A stretch of 16,504 nt of DNA from Motiliproteus sp047622605 (GCA_047622605.1 JBLHND010000074.1:1-16504); one strand, 5' to 3'; positions 1-6,704 are shown, counted from the stretch's first letter. Program-made: numbers and translations. Notes: generated by a model not told the origin, from the letters alone.

Positions 1-10
1 CATATACCAG

Positions 11-53
11 AAAAAAAAGAACCGCGCTGCATTCAGATAAAACGCAGCGCGGT
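11..53 (-). terminator. Rho-independent terminator, duplicated copy
   Basis: A perfect 10-bp stem (ACCGCGCTGC at 21-30 with GCAGCGCGGT at 44-53) encloses a 13-base loop. On the minus strand it is followed by TCTTTTTTTT (complement of 11-20). It is an exact copy of the terminator at 161-203. Confidence 0.85.
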
Positions 54-74
54 ACGCTTAGTTGGTAGGCTTAC

Positions 75-150
75 TTAAACGAACAGGTAGAACGCGGCAC
101 CCGCCACATAGCCCATCAGGGCCAACGCCAGTCCCGCATAGCATCACCTT
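75..150 (-). pseudogene. Duplicated, frame-broken 3' fragment of nhaD
   Basis: This part of copy A repeats the last codons of nhaD, with the stop at 75-77 matching 225-227. Upstream on the minus strand, the 14-for-4 base replacement at 128-141 adds 10 bases and breaks the reading frame. Beyond it the matching sequence runs directly into the terminator T-run of the next copy at 161-170. It has no start or body of its own, so it cannot encode a protein. It is most simply a by-product of the tandem duplication. Confidence 0.7.
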
Positions 151-160
151 CATATACCAG

Positions 161-203
161 AAAAAAAAGAACCGCGCTGCATTCAGATAAAACGCAGCGC
201 GGT
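161..203 (-). terminator. Rho-independent terminator of nhaD
   Basis: A perfect 10-bp G+C-rich stem (171-180 with 194-203) and 13-base loop are followed on the minus strand by a run of eight T (161-170). It begins about 20 bases after the nhaD stop codon, as expected for the operon's intrinsic terminator. Confidence 0.92.
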
Positions 204-224
204 ACGCTTAGTTGGTAGGCTTAC

Positions 225-1580
225 TTAAACGAACAGGTAGAACGCGGCACCCGCCACATAGCCCATCAGGGCCAACGGCGTCATCACCTTCATGTACCAG
301 AAGAAGTTAATCCGCTCCATTCCCATCGCCGCAACCCCCGCAGCCGAGCCGATGATCAGGCAGCTACCACCGGTACCGGCCGCGTAGGCCAGAAATTCCC
401 ACATCCTGTGGTCGGTCGGATAGATGGCCATGTCATACATCCCCATTGCCGCCGCGACTAGGGGTACGTTATCGACCACCGCCGATAGCAGACCGATCAG
501 GAAGATGATCAGATCCATATTACCCACCGTCTCGTCCAGACCCGCCGCCAGAGATGCCAGCAGACCGGTAGCCTGCAAGGCCGCAACGGCCAGCAGAATA
601 CCGAGGAAGAACAGTACGCTGGCAGAATCGATCTTCTTCAGGACCGTCACGATATGCAGACCCGCATCGATCACCTCGTCGCGCTGATGCTTGTGCATCC
701 GCTCACTGACAACCCAGAGTACCGATAAGCTCAGCAGCATGCCCATAAACGGCGGCAGATGAGTGACCGTCTTGAAGATAGGGACGAATAGCAAGCCGGA
801 CATACCGACCCCGAAGATCAGGTTACGCTGAGCGACCGTCACCACGAAGCTGCTGTCGCTTTCAACAACCGTCGGAGTCTTGATGTGCTGGCCACGCAGT
901 GTAAAGGAAAGAAAGCTCAGGGGAACCAGGATGCAGATCAGGCTAGGCAGAAGCAGGCTGTGAATGATATTGGTCGTCGTTATCTGACCCCCGATCCAGA
1001 GCATGGTCGTGGTGACATCACCGATTGGCGACCAGGCGCCACCGGCATTAGCCGCGATCACGATAATGCCGGCGAAGAACAAACGGTCCTTCTTATCGGC
1101 GATCAGCTTGCGGATCAGCGAGATCATCACGATGGTGGTGGTCAGATTGTCCAGCGCCGCCGACATAAAGAAGGCGATCAGGCCTATGGTCCAGAGTAGT
1201 TTCACCGTACTGGTTGAGTTGATCCGGTCGGTAATAATAGAGAAACCACCGTAAGCATCCACCAACTCGACAATGGTCATGGCGCCGAGCAGGAAGAACA
1301 GAATACTGGAGATCTCGCCCAGAAATTCCAGCAACTGATGATGACCGACCCAGGCAACCGCCATCTCGGCAGCGGTCTTACCGCTATGCTCCTCGGTAAA
1401 CCAGCTCGGCAAAGCCGCCAGATCTACGATGGAACCGGACGCCAGGATATAGACGGTCCAGCAGAGCACGCCGGTCATCAGGGCAGAGGCAGTTTTATCA
1501 ACATGAATACTGTGTTCGGTAACGATGGCTATATAGCCAACGACGAACACCAGGCTAATCGCTATAAGAGCTAGAGGCAC
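225..1580 (-). CDS. nhaD: Na+/H+ antiporter NhaD
   Basis: A 451-residue polytopic inner-membrane protein of the NhaD (ion transporter superfamily) type, which exchanges cytoplasmic Na+ (or Li+) for external H+ and is typical of marine, halophilic and alkaliphilic bacteria. The family signature GGAWSPIGDVTTT is at residues 180-192. Buried polar motifs also fit the family: ALDNLTTT near 142-149 and VVDNVPLVAAA in the C-terminal half. Hydrophobic segments cover nearly the whole length, starting with a hydrophobic N-terminus (residues 2-20), and the length is slightly under the usual NhaD size once any cleaved N-terminus is considered. The start is GTG at 1578-1580, with an AGGA-type ribosome site 9 bases upstream (TTAGGAACCACGCCC). 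It is followed by a strong terminator. A small ORF lies 63 bp upstream on the same strand. The 3' end is tandemly duplicated at the window edge. Confidence 0.95.
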   Translation of the reverse strand: MPLALIAISLVFVVGYIAIVTEHSIHVDKTASALMTGVLCWTVYILASGSIVDLAALPSWFTEEHSGKTAAEMAVAWVGHHQLLEFLGEISSILFFLLGAMTIVELVDAYGGFSIITDRINSTSTVKLLWTIGLIAFFMSAALDNLTTTIVMISLIRKLIADKKDRLFFAGIIVIAANAGGAWSPIGDVTTTMLWIGGQITTTNIIHSLLLPSLICILVPLSFLSFTLRGQHIKTPTVVESDSSFVVTVAQRNLIFGVGMSGLLFVPIFKTVTHLPPFMGMLLSLSVLWVVSERMHKHQRDEVIDAGLHIVTVLKKIDSASVLFFLGILLAVAALQATGLLASLAAGLDETVGNMDLIIFLIGLLSAVVDNVPLVAAAMGMYDMAIYPTDHRMWEFLAYAAGTGGSCLIIGSAAGVAAMGMERINFFWYMKVMTPLALMGYVAGAAFYLFV

Positions 1581-1614
1581 GGGCGTGGTTCCTAAGAAAT
1601 AATTCAGATAAGGC

Positions 1615-1634
1615 GCTATCGCAACAGCGATAGC
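1615..1634 (-). promoter_or_regulatory. Perfect hairpin in the nhaD leader
   Basis: An 8-bp perfect stem (GCTATCGC/GCGATAGC) with a 4-base loop lies between the upstream small ORF and the nhaD start, about 35 bases before the GTG. On the minus strand no T-run follows it, so it is not an intrinsic terminator for transcription toward nhaD. It could be an mRNA processing or stability structure, or an operator palindrome. Function is unknown. Confidence 0.5.
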
Positions 1635-1643
1635 AAAACAGAC

Positions 1644-1964
1644 CTAACTGAACAGTCCAGGAGGAGCCCTGATAAGGCGGATACTAAGGCTGTGTCGCTG
1701 CCGCTGAGCACCCCTTAGCAGCGGTGTAATAATGGCGGTAAACAGGGGCAGTACCGGAATCACAGGAGCGAGTGAGAGCTTGTCCAGATCGCCTTCGATG
1801 CCCGCCAACATCAGGCCCGAATCAACCCAGCTGGCCGCAACGCTGACCGTGCCGCCAGCCTGCAGCACCCACGCACTGGTCATTAGCGCCAGCAACAGAT
1901 ACACACAGGCCAGGCTGAGGCGGCTACGCGCAGAAGCAGTATTAGGGCGATCAGAGGCAATCAT
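1644..1964 (-). CDS. Hypothetical small membrane protein upstream of nhaD
   Basis: A 106-codon ORF on the nhaD strand, ending 63 bp before nhaD. I do not recognise a family. Two hydrophobic stretches are visible: residues about 16-37 (around LACVYLLLALMTSAWVLQ) and about 64-86 (around APVIPVLPLFTAIITPLL). They are separated by a more polar segment containing GIEGDLDK. The C-terminal tail is rich in Arg and Gln. The ATG at 1962-1964 has a modest purine-rich site (TAGAGA) about 6 bases upstream. A two-TM protein co-transcribed with the antiporter is plausible. The coding assignment is uncertain, because an opposite-strand ORF of similar length overlaps it. Confidence 0.45.
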   Translation of the reverse strand: MIASDRPNTASARSRLSLACVYLLLALMTSAWVLQAGGTVSVAASWVDSGLMLAGIEGDLDKLSLAPVIPVLPLFTAIITPLLRGAQRQRHSLSIRLIRAPPGLFS

Positions 1965-2188
1965 CTACATTCTCTATAAGCACAACCGGCGTACATCTTT
2001 TTTTTGACAGGAGCGCTGAAGACTTACCCAGGCTCTAGCCGACAAATTGTACGCTTAACAGGACTGTTTTACAGACCCACCTACCCTAGTCTACAGTGCC
2101 CACCTAAGAAGCGGCTAGATAGTACGTTCCGGCGCGGGGCAATGCCATACGACTCTGGGCTTATACAACCCATAAAAAGGCTTACAAT
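1965..2188. promoter_or_regulatory. Divergent intergenic region before the nhaD unit and the GlxA-like regulator
   Basis: These 224 bp separate the minus-strand nhaD unit from the plus-strand regulator gene and must hold promoters for both. A run of eight T at 1998-2005 runs into a perfect TTGACA (2004-2009), but I see no convincing -10 at the right distance. TATACA at 2162-2167 is a weak -10 candidate for the regulator. No operator palindrome stands out. Confidence 0.4.
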
Positions 2189-3178
2189 GTGTTCCCATTG
2201 ACTCAACGTACGCCCCTGATTGCAGATGATGATGGGGTCTTCACCTTAACGTTCTTGTTGTTGCCAGAATATGGCATGGTGTCGTTGTTGTCTGCCATCG
2301 AGCCTTTACGTATCGCTAATAGGCTGGGGGAACGGCAAGTATTCAGGTGGCAATGCCTTAGTGCGAGCGATGAACCGGTGATGGCTAGCAATGGTATGGC
2401 GCTACAACCCTGCCTTAACATGAACCTAGCAAGCAGCCCACGTAATTTGTTTGTTAACGCCAGCTTTCATCCTGAACATAATTTAGATGATAAAATCATC
2501 CAATGGCTACGTCGTTTAAATATGAAGGGGTATGTTATAGGCGCATTAGATACAGGCTGTTATTTACTTGCCAAGGCAAAAATACTAGAAAACAGAAGAA
2601 TTACTCTTCACTGGGAGGCCAAAGCTGCTTTTAAAGAACAGCATTCAGGATTGGTAGTGACTAATGAGATCTTCGAAATAGATGGGAAGTGCATCACCTG
2701 TGCAGGGGGCACGGCAGCAAGCGATATGGTACTGCACCTTATTAGTGGATATTGTGGATCCGAGTTAGCAAAAAAAGTATGCGACCAATTAGTAAAGAAC
2801 GGCATGCGAGAACAGACTGAACAACAAACCATGGGATGGATGAAACAACTTAACATTTACCATCCAAAATTATTAAAAGCTCTAGAACTGATGACTGAGA
2901 ATATCGAAGCGCCCCTTTCTAGCCAAGAAATAGCCAACTTACTGGCCATTTCCATGCGACAACTAGAGCGGCTGTTTACCAAGCATTGTGAATCCACCCC
3001 CAGTGAATATTATCTACACTTACGAATAGACCATGCCAGACAGTTATTATTAGACTCTAGCTTGAGCATTTCTGAAATCGCTTTTGCAAGCGGATTTAGC
3101 TCGGTTACTCATTTTAGCCGGAGCTACCGAAAACGCCATGGAACGACTGCCTCAGCGTATCGGCTTATGTCTAGGTAG
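2189..3178 (+). CDS. GlxA/CdhR-like AraC-family transcriptional regulator (DJ-1/PfpI domain plus HTH)
   Basis: A 329-residue cytoplasmic regulator with the two-domain layout of the GlxA family. Residues about 17-190 form a DJ-1/PfpI-like (class I glutamine amidotransferase-like) sensor domain, with GALDTGCYLLAKAKIL at 118-133, the conserved RRITLHWE at 136-143 and CAGGTAASDMVLHLI near 171-185. Residues about 229-329 form an AraC/XylS DNA-binding domain with both helix-turn-helix units (ANLLAISMRQLERLF and ISEIAFASGFSSVTHFSRSY). Known members of this subfamily include CdhR and GbdR, which sense carnitine or glycine betaine. The start is GTG at 2189, with AAGG (2177-2180) 8 bases upstream. It converges on the gamma-butyrobetaine dioxygenase gene with a 9-bp gap, so it plausibly controls carnitine or betaine metabolism; this is inference. 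Base composition is much more A+T-rich than in flanking core genes, and Leu codons are often TTA. Confidence 0.9.
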   Translation: MFPLTQRTPLIADDDGVFTLTFLLLPEYGMVSLLSAIEPLRIANRLGERQVFRWQCLSASDEPVMASNGMALQPCLNMNLASSPRNLFVNASFHPEHNLDDKIIQWLRRLNMKGYVIGALDTGCYLLAKAKILENRRITLHWEAKAAFKEQHSGLVVTNEIFEIDGKCITCAGGTAASDMVLHLISGYCGSELAKKVCDQLVKNGMREQTEQQTMGWMKQLNIYHPKLLKALELMTENIEAPLSSQEIANLLAISMRQLERLFTKHCESTPSEYYLHLRIDHARQLLLDSSLSISEIAFASGFSSVTHFSRSYRKRHGTTASAYRLMSR

Positions 3179-3187
3179 TGTTTTACT

Positions 3188-4306
3188 TCATACAAGATCT
3201 CTTTCCAGCAAGCGTATGCGTGATAACAATTCGTCTCTATCGATATAGCAACCCTGCAGATGTCTATTGCCGGTCTTTAAATCAAAGGCATTACGGGCGT
3301 GCAACACACGACGATTATCAAAAACAATCAAATCGCCTGCGTCTAGCCGAAAACGAAACTGGAATCTCTTTTCTCTCGTTAATGCGATAAACCGTCTATA
3401 GGCACGATAGAGGTCCATGGTTTGATGTGCGGGAACATCAATAGGACCTCGTAAGAAGTTAGCCAGCCTAATTTCAACAATCTGGTCATCATCATCTTTG
3501 ACAATGGCCGTTCCACGCCATCGATAGTCACTGTGCTGATCTTTATTATAAAAAGACATCGGTATAGAGCTGAGGCTCTGAAATTCCTCAGGATGCTTCT
3601 CACGCATATATTCAGCGATACAAAAGCCATCCACTAGGATAGATTCACCCCCTACAGCATCGTTGACTAGGCAGTGGAGAAATTGCAATCCAGGTTGTAA
3701 TTCACGCGTCGGCAAATCGGTGTGCAAGGGTAAACGTAAATCAGTATAGGCAGCACTATTGGCACTTGCTTTAGCGCGAACATTAAAAAGGGTTCCGAAA
3801 TTAGTCTCTCGTATAAAGGATATTTTATTAGCCACTTTAACCAGGGTATCTGGCGTGGTATCTACCTCTTTTATAAGTGTGATACCATAATCTCTAGTTT
3901 GGCGTAGCCAACTAAGCAACAGGTCATCGTTATGCATGACATCCTTATAGTTAAAACTTTTTAGCTCCTGACTGATCCTGGCTTCATCCCAGATTGTGGG
4001 GAGCCATTGCTTTTCCTTTAGACTCACCTCGCTATAACAGTGATATCGAAGCCAGCCGGGGTGATATTGACTGCAATGTGATTCGAAATCCCACTCCACA
4101 ATCAATCTAGACTCCTTTGAAAAGTACGCGTTCAAAGGTTTTATCGAGACGGGCACGTCACAGATTTCAAAGAGTTGTTCTCTCGTTAGGCCTGAGACGC
4201 ACTGCTCACAGTGACAATTGTCTCTTAGCCATAAATAATGAAACTCACTCGAATGCTGATCGTCCCATTTAATGGTCAATGACTCTTCGTTTAATATGAC
4301 CTCCAC
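3188..4306 (-). CDS. Gamma-butyrobetaine dioxygenase (L-carnitine biosynthesis)
   Basis: Fe(II)/2-oxoglutarate-dependent hydroxylase converting gamma-butyrobetaine to L-carnitine. The 372 residues match the family in full. An N-terminal zinc domain carries C31, C33 and C36 (DNCHCEQC), with H77 as the likely fourth ligand. The TauD-like double-stranded beta-helix has the iron triad H195, D197 (LPLHTDLPTRELQPGLQFLH) and H336 (FDNRRVLHAR), and R348 (NRHLQGCYIDRDELLSRI) as the 2-oxoglutarate anchor. Several blocks closely resemble what I recall of the Pseudomonas sp. AK1 enzyme, which favours this over trimethyllysine dioxygenase. The start is uncertain. GTG at 4304-4306 has no clear ribosome site, and the frame stays open upstream to a TAA at 4400-4402 without any ATG, GTG or TTG; homologues are about 10-20 residues longer at the N-terminus. 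It is A+T-rich like its convergent regulator, suggesting joint acquisition. Confidence 0.93.
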   Translation of the reverse strand: MEVILNEESLTIKWDDQHSSEFHYLWLRDNCHCEQCVSGLTREQLFEICDVPVSIKPLNAYFSKESRLIVEWDFESHCSQYHPGWLRYHCYSEVSLKEKQWLPTIWDEARISQELKSFNYKDVMHNDDLLLSWLRQTRDYGITLIKEVDTTPDTLVKVANKISFIRETNFGTLFNVRAKASANSAAYTDLRLPLHTDLPTRELQPGLQFLHCLVNDAVGGESILVDGFCIAEYMREKHPEEFQSLSSIPMSFYNKDQHSDYRWRGTAIVKDDDDQIVEIRLANFLRGPIDVPAHQTMDLYRAYRRFIALTREKRFQFRFRLDAGDLIVFDNRRVLHARNAFDLKTGNRHLQGCYIDRDELLSRIRLLERDLV

Positions 4307-4558
4307 AGGTAGCTGTTCGATTTTATAGGGTGTAAATGAGGATATTTCTAGTGAACCATCAAGTGATTTGATTTTACCATCCTTAACAACAGAGAAGATT
4401 TATAGAGGCTATAAAGAAGGATACTATCCTGTATGAAGGCATTTCTTGTAGCACCCAATCGCCCATATTTTGCATACAAACGACATACTGCTGATATCAT
4501 CGCGTAACAACGAAATCCGGTCGCGCGTTTTGCCAGGGTGTGGATCGACAAGCTCGCT

Positions 4559-4573
4559 GGGAGCCCGGCTCCC
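4559..4573. repeat. REP-like palindrome
   Basis: GGGAGC-ccg-GCTCCC forms a 6-bp stem (7 bp with a single-base loop). It is set in the minus-strand context TTGTGGGAGCCGGGCTCCC, which resembles the extragenic palindromes dispersed in pseudomonad-like genomes. It lies at the boundary between the A+T-rich cassette and normal-composition DNA. Confidence 0.55.
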
Positions 4574-4727
4574 ACAAGAGCCGCCCGATCTGCGCCCGCT
4601 ACCTGATGATCACAGGCGGATCTAGCAGCAGGTCAGTCTATTCAAGAAGTCACACCTGCACCCATACCGGCGGGCACTGCTCGCCTCTGCCGCCCCTCTA
4701 GCCCCTATACCCTAGCCTCCTCTTTTC

Positions 4728-4760
4728 CCCCTCTCTTTCCCCTCTCTTTCCCCTCTCTTT
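4728..4760 (+). repeat. Three perfect tandem copies of an 11-bp pyrimidine repeat
   Basis: CCCCTCTCTTT occurs three times without mismatch at 4728-4738, 4739-4749 and 4750-4760. The purine/pyrimidine asymmetry is complete over 33 bp. The array ends 15 bp before the PmrA-box-like site of eptA, and its 11-bp period is close to one DNA turn. Such a tract can vary in copy number by slippage. Confidence 0.85.
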
Positions 4761-4775
4761 CTCCTTAAAAGGCAC

Positions 4776-4792
4776 CTTAAGACTGTCTTAAG
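4776..4792 (+). promoter_or_regulatory. PmrA-box-like operator of eptA
   Basis: CTTAAG-N5-CTTAAG (4776-4781 and 4787-4792) matches the direct-repeat PmrA/BasR box pattern YTTAAK-N5-YTTAAK. A third, imperfect half-site CTTAAA lies at 4764-4769. The site is 85 bp before the eptA start, where it could overlap the -35 region. TTTATC (4813-4818) is a weak -10 candidate. eptA is a classic PmrA target in enterobacteria, which supports the call. The regulator itself is not in the window. Confidence 0.7.
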
Positions 4793-4876
4793 AGTCTTTC
4801 TGTACCCTGCTCTTTATCAACTAGGGCCGACTAAACCCGACGCCCTCATCTTTATAGCAACAGGAATAGGACAGCT

Positions 4877-6523
4877 ATGTACTTTTTTGTGAATCCAAGG
4901 CACAAAGATGCCCGCTTGAGCAGTACGGCCTTTGCGTTCATTTTAGCCCTGTACTTCTTCTTCGTTATAAATATCCCTATCGTCATCAGGCTGATTGAGA
5001 TCTTGCGTCTCAACGAAGAGCTGCACTGGGGATTCGCGATCTCCCTGCCGATCTTTTTTATCGCAGTATTCAATCTGTTGTTCAACCTATTTACCCTCAA
5101 GTATGTGGCTAAACCCTTCTTCATAGTGCTGCTGCTCATCTCCAGCTGTGTGAGCTATGTGAGCTACAGCTACGGCATTTTCATCGATTCTGACATGGTT
5201 AGAAACATCGTCGACAGCCACTACGGCGAAGCGGTGTCCTACCTCAATAGCAGCGCCCTGGTCTGGGTTCTGCTGATGGGCGGCATCCCTGCGCTACTCG
5301 TCTACAAAGCGCCGCTGAGGTTCCACCGCTTACCCAGGGAGCTGCTGCATAAGAGTGCCTCTATTGCTCTGTCCATGCTGGTGGTCGGAAGTATCGCAGG
5401 CTTGTATTACAAGGATTACGCAGCGGTAGGGCGCAACAACCATTATCTCAATAAGATGATCATTCCTACCCATTACACTTACAGCATCGGCAAGTTCATC
5501 CACTACAACTACATCAAACCTCTGCCCCCTTATCAGCAACTGGGAACCGGCGCCAGCATGACCCAGACAACCGGTCCTACCCCAAACTTGCTGGTGATGG
5601 TCATCGGGGAAACGGCCCGCGGAATGAACTTCGGGCTCAACGGCTATGACCGCAACACCAATGCCTTCACCAAGGAGCAGGGACTCACCTCTTTTCAGGA
5701 TGTCAGCTCCTGCGGAACGGCGACAGCCGTCTCCCTGCCCTGCATGTTTTCGCGCTTCGGGCGCCTTAGCTTTGATAAGCGCAGCGCCCACAATCAGGAC
5801 AACCTGATGGATGTACTGCAGTACGCAGGCCTCAACACCCTGTGGCTGGAAAATGACGGCGGCTGCAAGGGGGTCTGCGATCGCATTAGCACCCTGGAAT
5901 TTCGACCCGAAGATAAGAGCGACTGGTGTGATGGTGAGTACTGTAAAGATGAGATCTTATTGGATAACTTCCAGCAGGCACTAGACCGGCTTAAAGAAAA
6001 GAACCAAGACAGTGTGCTGGTGCTGCATCTCGTCGGCAGCCACGGCCCCACCTACTACCAACGCTATCCCGAAAGCTATGCTCACTTCCAGCCGGATTGT
6101 GCCAGGAGTGATATTCAGAACTGCAGTCAGGCGGAGATCGTCAACTCCTATGACAATACCATCTATCACGACGACTTCATCATGAGTCAGATCATCCAGA
6201 TCCTGTCAGCCAATAGCGCCGACTGGCGCAGCGGCATGCTGTATATGTCAGATCATGGAGAATCCTTAGGCGAGAACGGCCTCTATCTGCATGGCATGCC
6301 CTACAACCTAGCGCCGAAGGAGCAGACCCAGGTGCCGCTACTCACCTGGTTTTCGCCAGAGCTACAGAGCCAGAAACAACTGGATTCGAGCTGCCTTAAA
6401 CGCCGTGCCAATGAGGAGGCCTTCTCCCATGACAACCTGTTCGACTCCATCCTCGGATTGATGGATGTTCACACCCCGCTATACCAGCAGGAACTGGATA
6501 TCTTCAGCCCCTGCCGCAGCTAA
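4877..6523 (+). CDS. eptA: Lipid A phosphoethanolamine transferase EptA
   Basis: A 548-residue inner-membrane enzyme that transfers phosphoethanolamine from phosphatidylethanolamine to lipid A on the periplasmic side, lowering net negative charge and polymyxin binding. About five N-terminal TM helices lie in residues 15-180 (DUF1705), followed by a periplasmic sulfatase-fold domain. Active-site residues, aligned by eye to MCR-1/EptA, are E245 (GETAR), T283 as nucleophile (SCGTATAVSLPCMFS), H389 (GSHGP), D459-H460 (SDHGESLGENG) and H472 (YLHGMP). Cysteine pairs 279/289, 351/356 and 408/416 match the family disulfides, and C330/C334 in GGCKGVCDR is typical of EptA proper. The start is ATG at 4877 with AGGA 5 bases upstream. 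It stands alone in its transcription unit, behind a PmrA-box-like site, and converges on trpE. Length is normal for the family. Confidence 0.95.
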   Translation: MYFFVNPRHKDARLSSTAFAFILALYFFFVINIPIVIRLIEILRLNEELHWGFAISLPIFFIAVFNLLFNLFTLKYVAKPFFIVLLLISSCVSYVSYSYGIFIDSDMVRNIVDSHYGEAVSYLNSSALVWVLLMGGIPALLVYKAPLRFHRLPRELLHKSASIALSMLVVGSIAGLYYKDYAAVGRNNHYLNKMIIPTHYTYSIGKFIHYNYIKPLPPYQQLGTGASMTQTTGPTPNLLVMVIGETARGMNFGLNGYDRNTNAFTKEQGLTSFQDVSSCGTATAVSLPCMFSRFGRLSFDKRSAHNQDNLMDVLQYAGLNTLWLENDGGCKGVCDRISTLEFRPEDKSDWCDGEYCKDEILLDNFQQALDRLKEKNQDSVLVLHLVGSHGPTYYQRYPESYAHFQPDCARSDIQNCSQAEIVNSYDNTIYHDDFIMSQIIQILSANSADWRSGMLYMSDHGESLGENGLYLHGMPYNLAPKEQTQVPLLTWFSPELQSQKQLDSSCLKRRANEEAFSHDNLFDSILGLMDVHTPLYQQELDIFSPCRS

Positions 6524-6555
6524 TAAAGATAAGGCTTTGTAGGTTAGGCTTGTAG

Positions 6556-6573
6556 GTCGGACTTTAGTCCGAC
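6556..6573. repeat. REP-like hairpin 1 after eptA
   Basis: GTCGGAC-TTTA-GTCCGAC is a perfect 7-bp stem with a 4-base loop, preceded by TGTAG, the form of extragenic palindromes common in gammaproteobacteria. A partial further copy of one arm (GTCGGACT) occurs at 6598-6605. There is no T-run, so it is not an intrinsic terminator. Confidence 0.7.
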
Positions 6574-6612
6574 AATCACTAGCTCCTTGCCAGCCTTGTC
6601 GGACTACTTTCT

Positions 6613-6666
6613 ACCCACAGAAAGCCAACCCACAGAAAGCCAACCCACAAAAAACCAACCCACAGA
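6613..6666 (+). repeat. 15-bp tandem repeat between eptA and trpE
   Basis: The unit ACCCACAGAAAGCCA is perfect at 6613-6627 and 6628-6642, diverged at 6643-6657 (ACCCACAAAAAACCA), and partial at 6658-6666. It lies in non-coding DNA between two convergent genes and within a cluster of hairpins. Confidence 0.85.
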
Positions 6667-6689
6667 GGACGGAGTGTCTTTTGTGGGTT
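6643..6689. terminator. Long inverted repeat, possible bidirectional terminator of eptA and trpE
   Basis: AACCCACAAAA (6643-6653, taking the preceding A at 6642 into account) is complementary to TTTTGTGGGTT (6679-6689), with about 25 bases between. The inner end of the stem is A/T pairs, so T-rich bases occur within rather than after the stem. Termination is inferred from its place between convergent genes; no better terminator was seen in this gap. Confidence 0.4.
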
Positions 6690-6704
6690 AGGCTTCTGCC
6701 TGAC
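6687..6704. repeat. REP-like hairpin 2
   Basis: GTTAGGC-TTCT-GCCTGAC pairs over 7 positions (one G.T wobble) with a 4-base loop, the same geometry as the hairpin at 6556-6573. The words gttaggctt and tgt(a/g)gg recur upstream of both, so the two look like divergent members of one REP family bracketing the 15-bp array. Confidence 0.55.

Larger units (their letters stand above)
1..290. repeat. 150-bp tandem duplication of the nhaD 3' end and terminator
   Basis: Bases 1-127 are identical to 151-277. After that, copy A has 14 bases (128-141) where the nhaD copy has 4 (278-281). The 9-mer catcacctt then follows in both (142-150 and 282-290). The window opens with catataccagaaaaaaaa, the same sequence that begins copy B at 151, whereas intact nhaD at 291 reads catgtaccagaagaag. 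Position 1 is therefore itself a repeat junction, and at least one more copy may lie to the left. Each unit holds the last codons of nhaD plus its terminator. This could be a real tandem duplication or an assembly artefact at a contig end; the sequence alone cannot decide. Confidence 0.9.
4307..4876. other. 570-bp non-coding region between the dioxygenase gene and eptA
   Basis: This gap separates two divergent genes. From 4307 to about 4500 it is A+T-rich like the carnitine cassette and should hold the dioxygenase promoter. Composition then switches abruptly to G+C-rich at about 4510, where a REP-like palindrome occurs. Next comes a pyrimidine-rich stretch (about 4680-4765) with three perfect 11-bp repeats, then a PmrA-box-like site. 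Nothing recognisable was seen at 4580-4680. A short minus-strand reading frame at 4348-4575 runs through the palindrome and is not convincing as a gene. Confidence 0.6.

Noticed and set aside
1732..2007. A 91-codon plus-strand frame opposite the small membrane ORF
   Set aside because: It has no membrane or domain features and no ribosome site; the minus-strand frame fits the nhaD unit better, though neither is certain.
1998..2009. T8 run and perfect TTGACA as a promoter or terminator
   Set aside because: No -10 at 15-19 bp on the plus strand and no hairpin before the T-run, so neither call can be supported.
2004..2201. A 65-codon plus-strand frame just before the GlxA-like regulator
   Set aside because: It overlaps the regulator start by 13 bases, shows no family features and occupies the region expected to hold promoters.
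4348..4575. A 75-codon minus-strand reading frame upstream of the dioxygenase gene
   Set aside because: It crosses a REP-like palindrome and a sharp change in base composition, has no recognisable family and no ribosome site, and overlaps the dioxygenase promoter region.
5330..5791. Long minus-strand reading frame inside eptA (153 codons)
   Set aside because: It is antisense to the conserved catalytic domain of EptA, has no family resemblance, and is explained by the codon bias of the real gene.
6613..6666. CRISPR-like short repeats
   Set aside because: The 15-bp units are directly adjacent with no spacers and too short; this is a simple tandem repeat.
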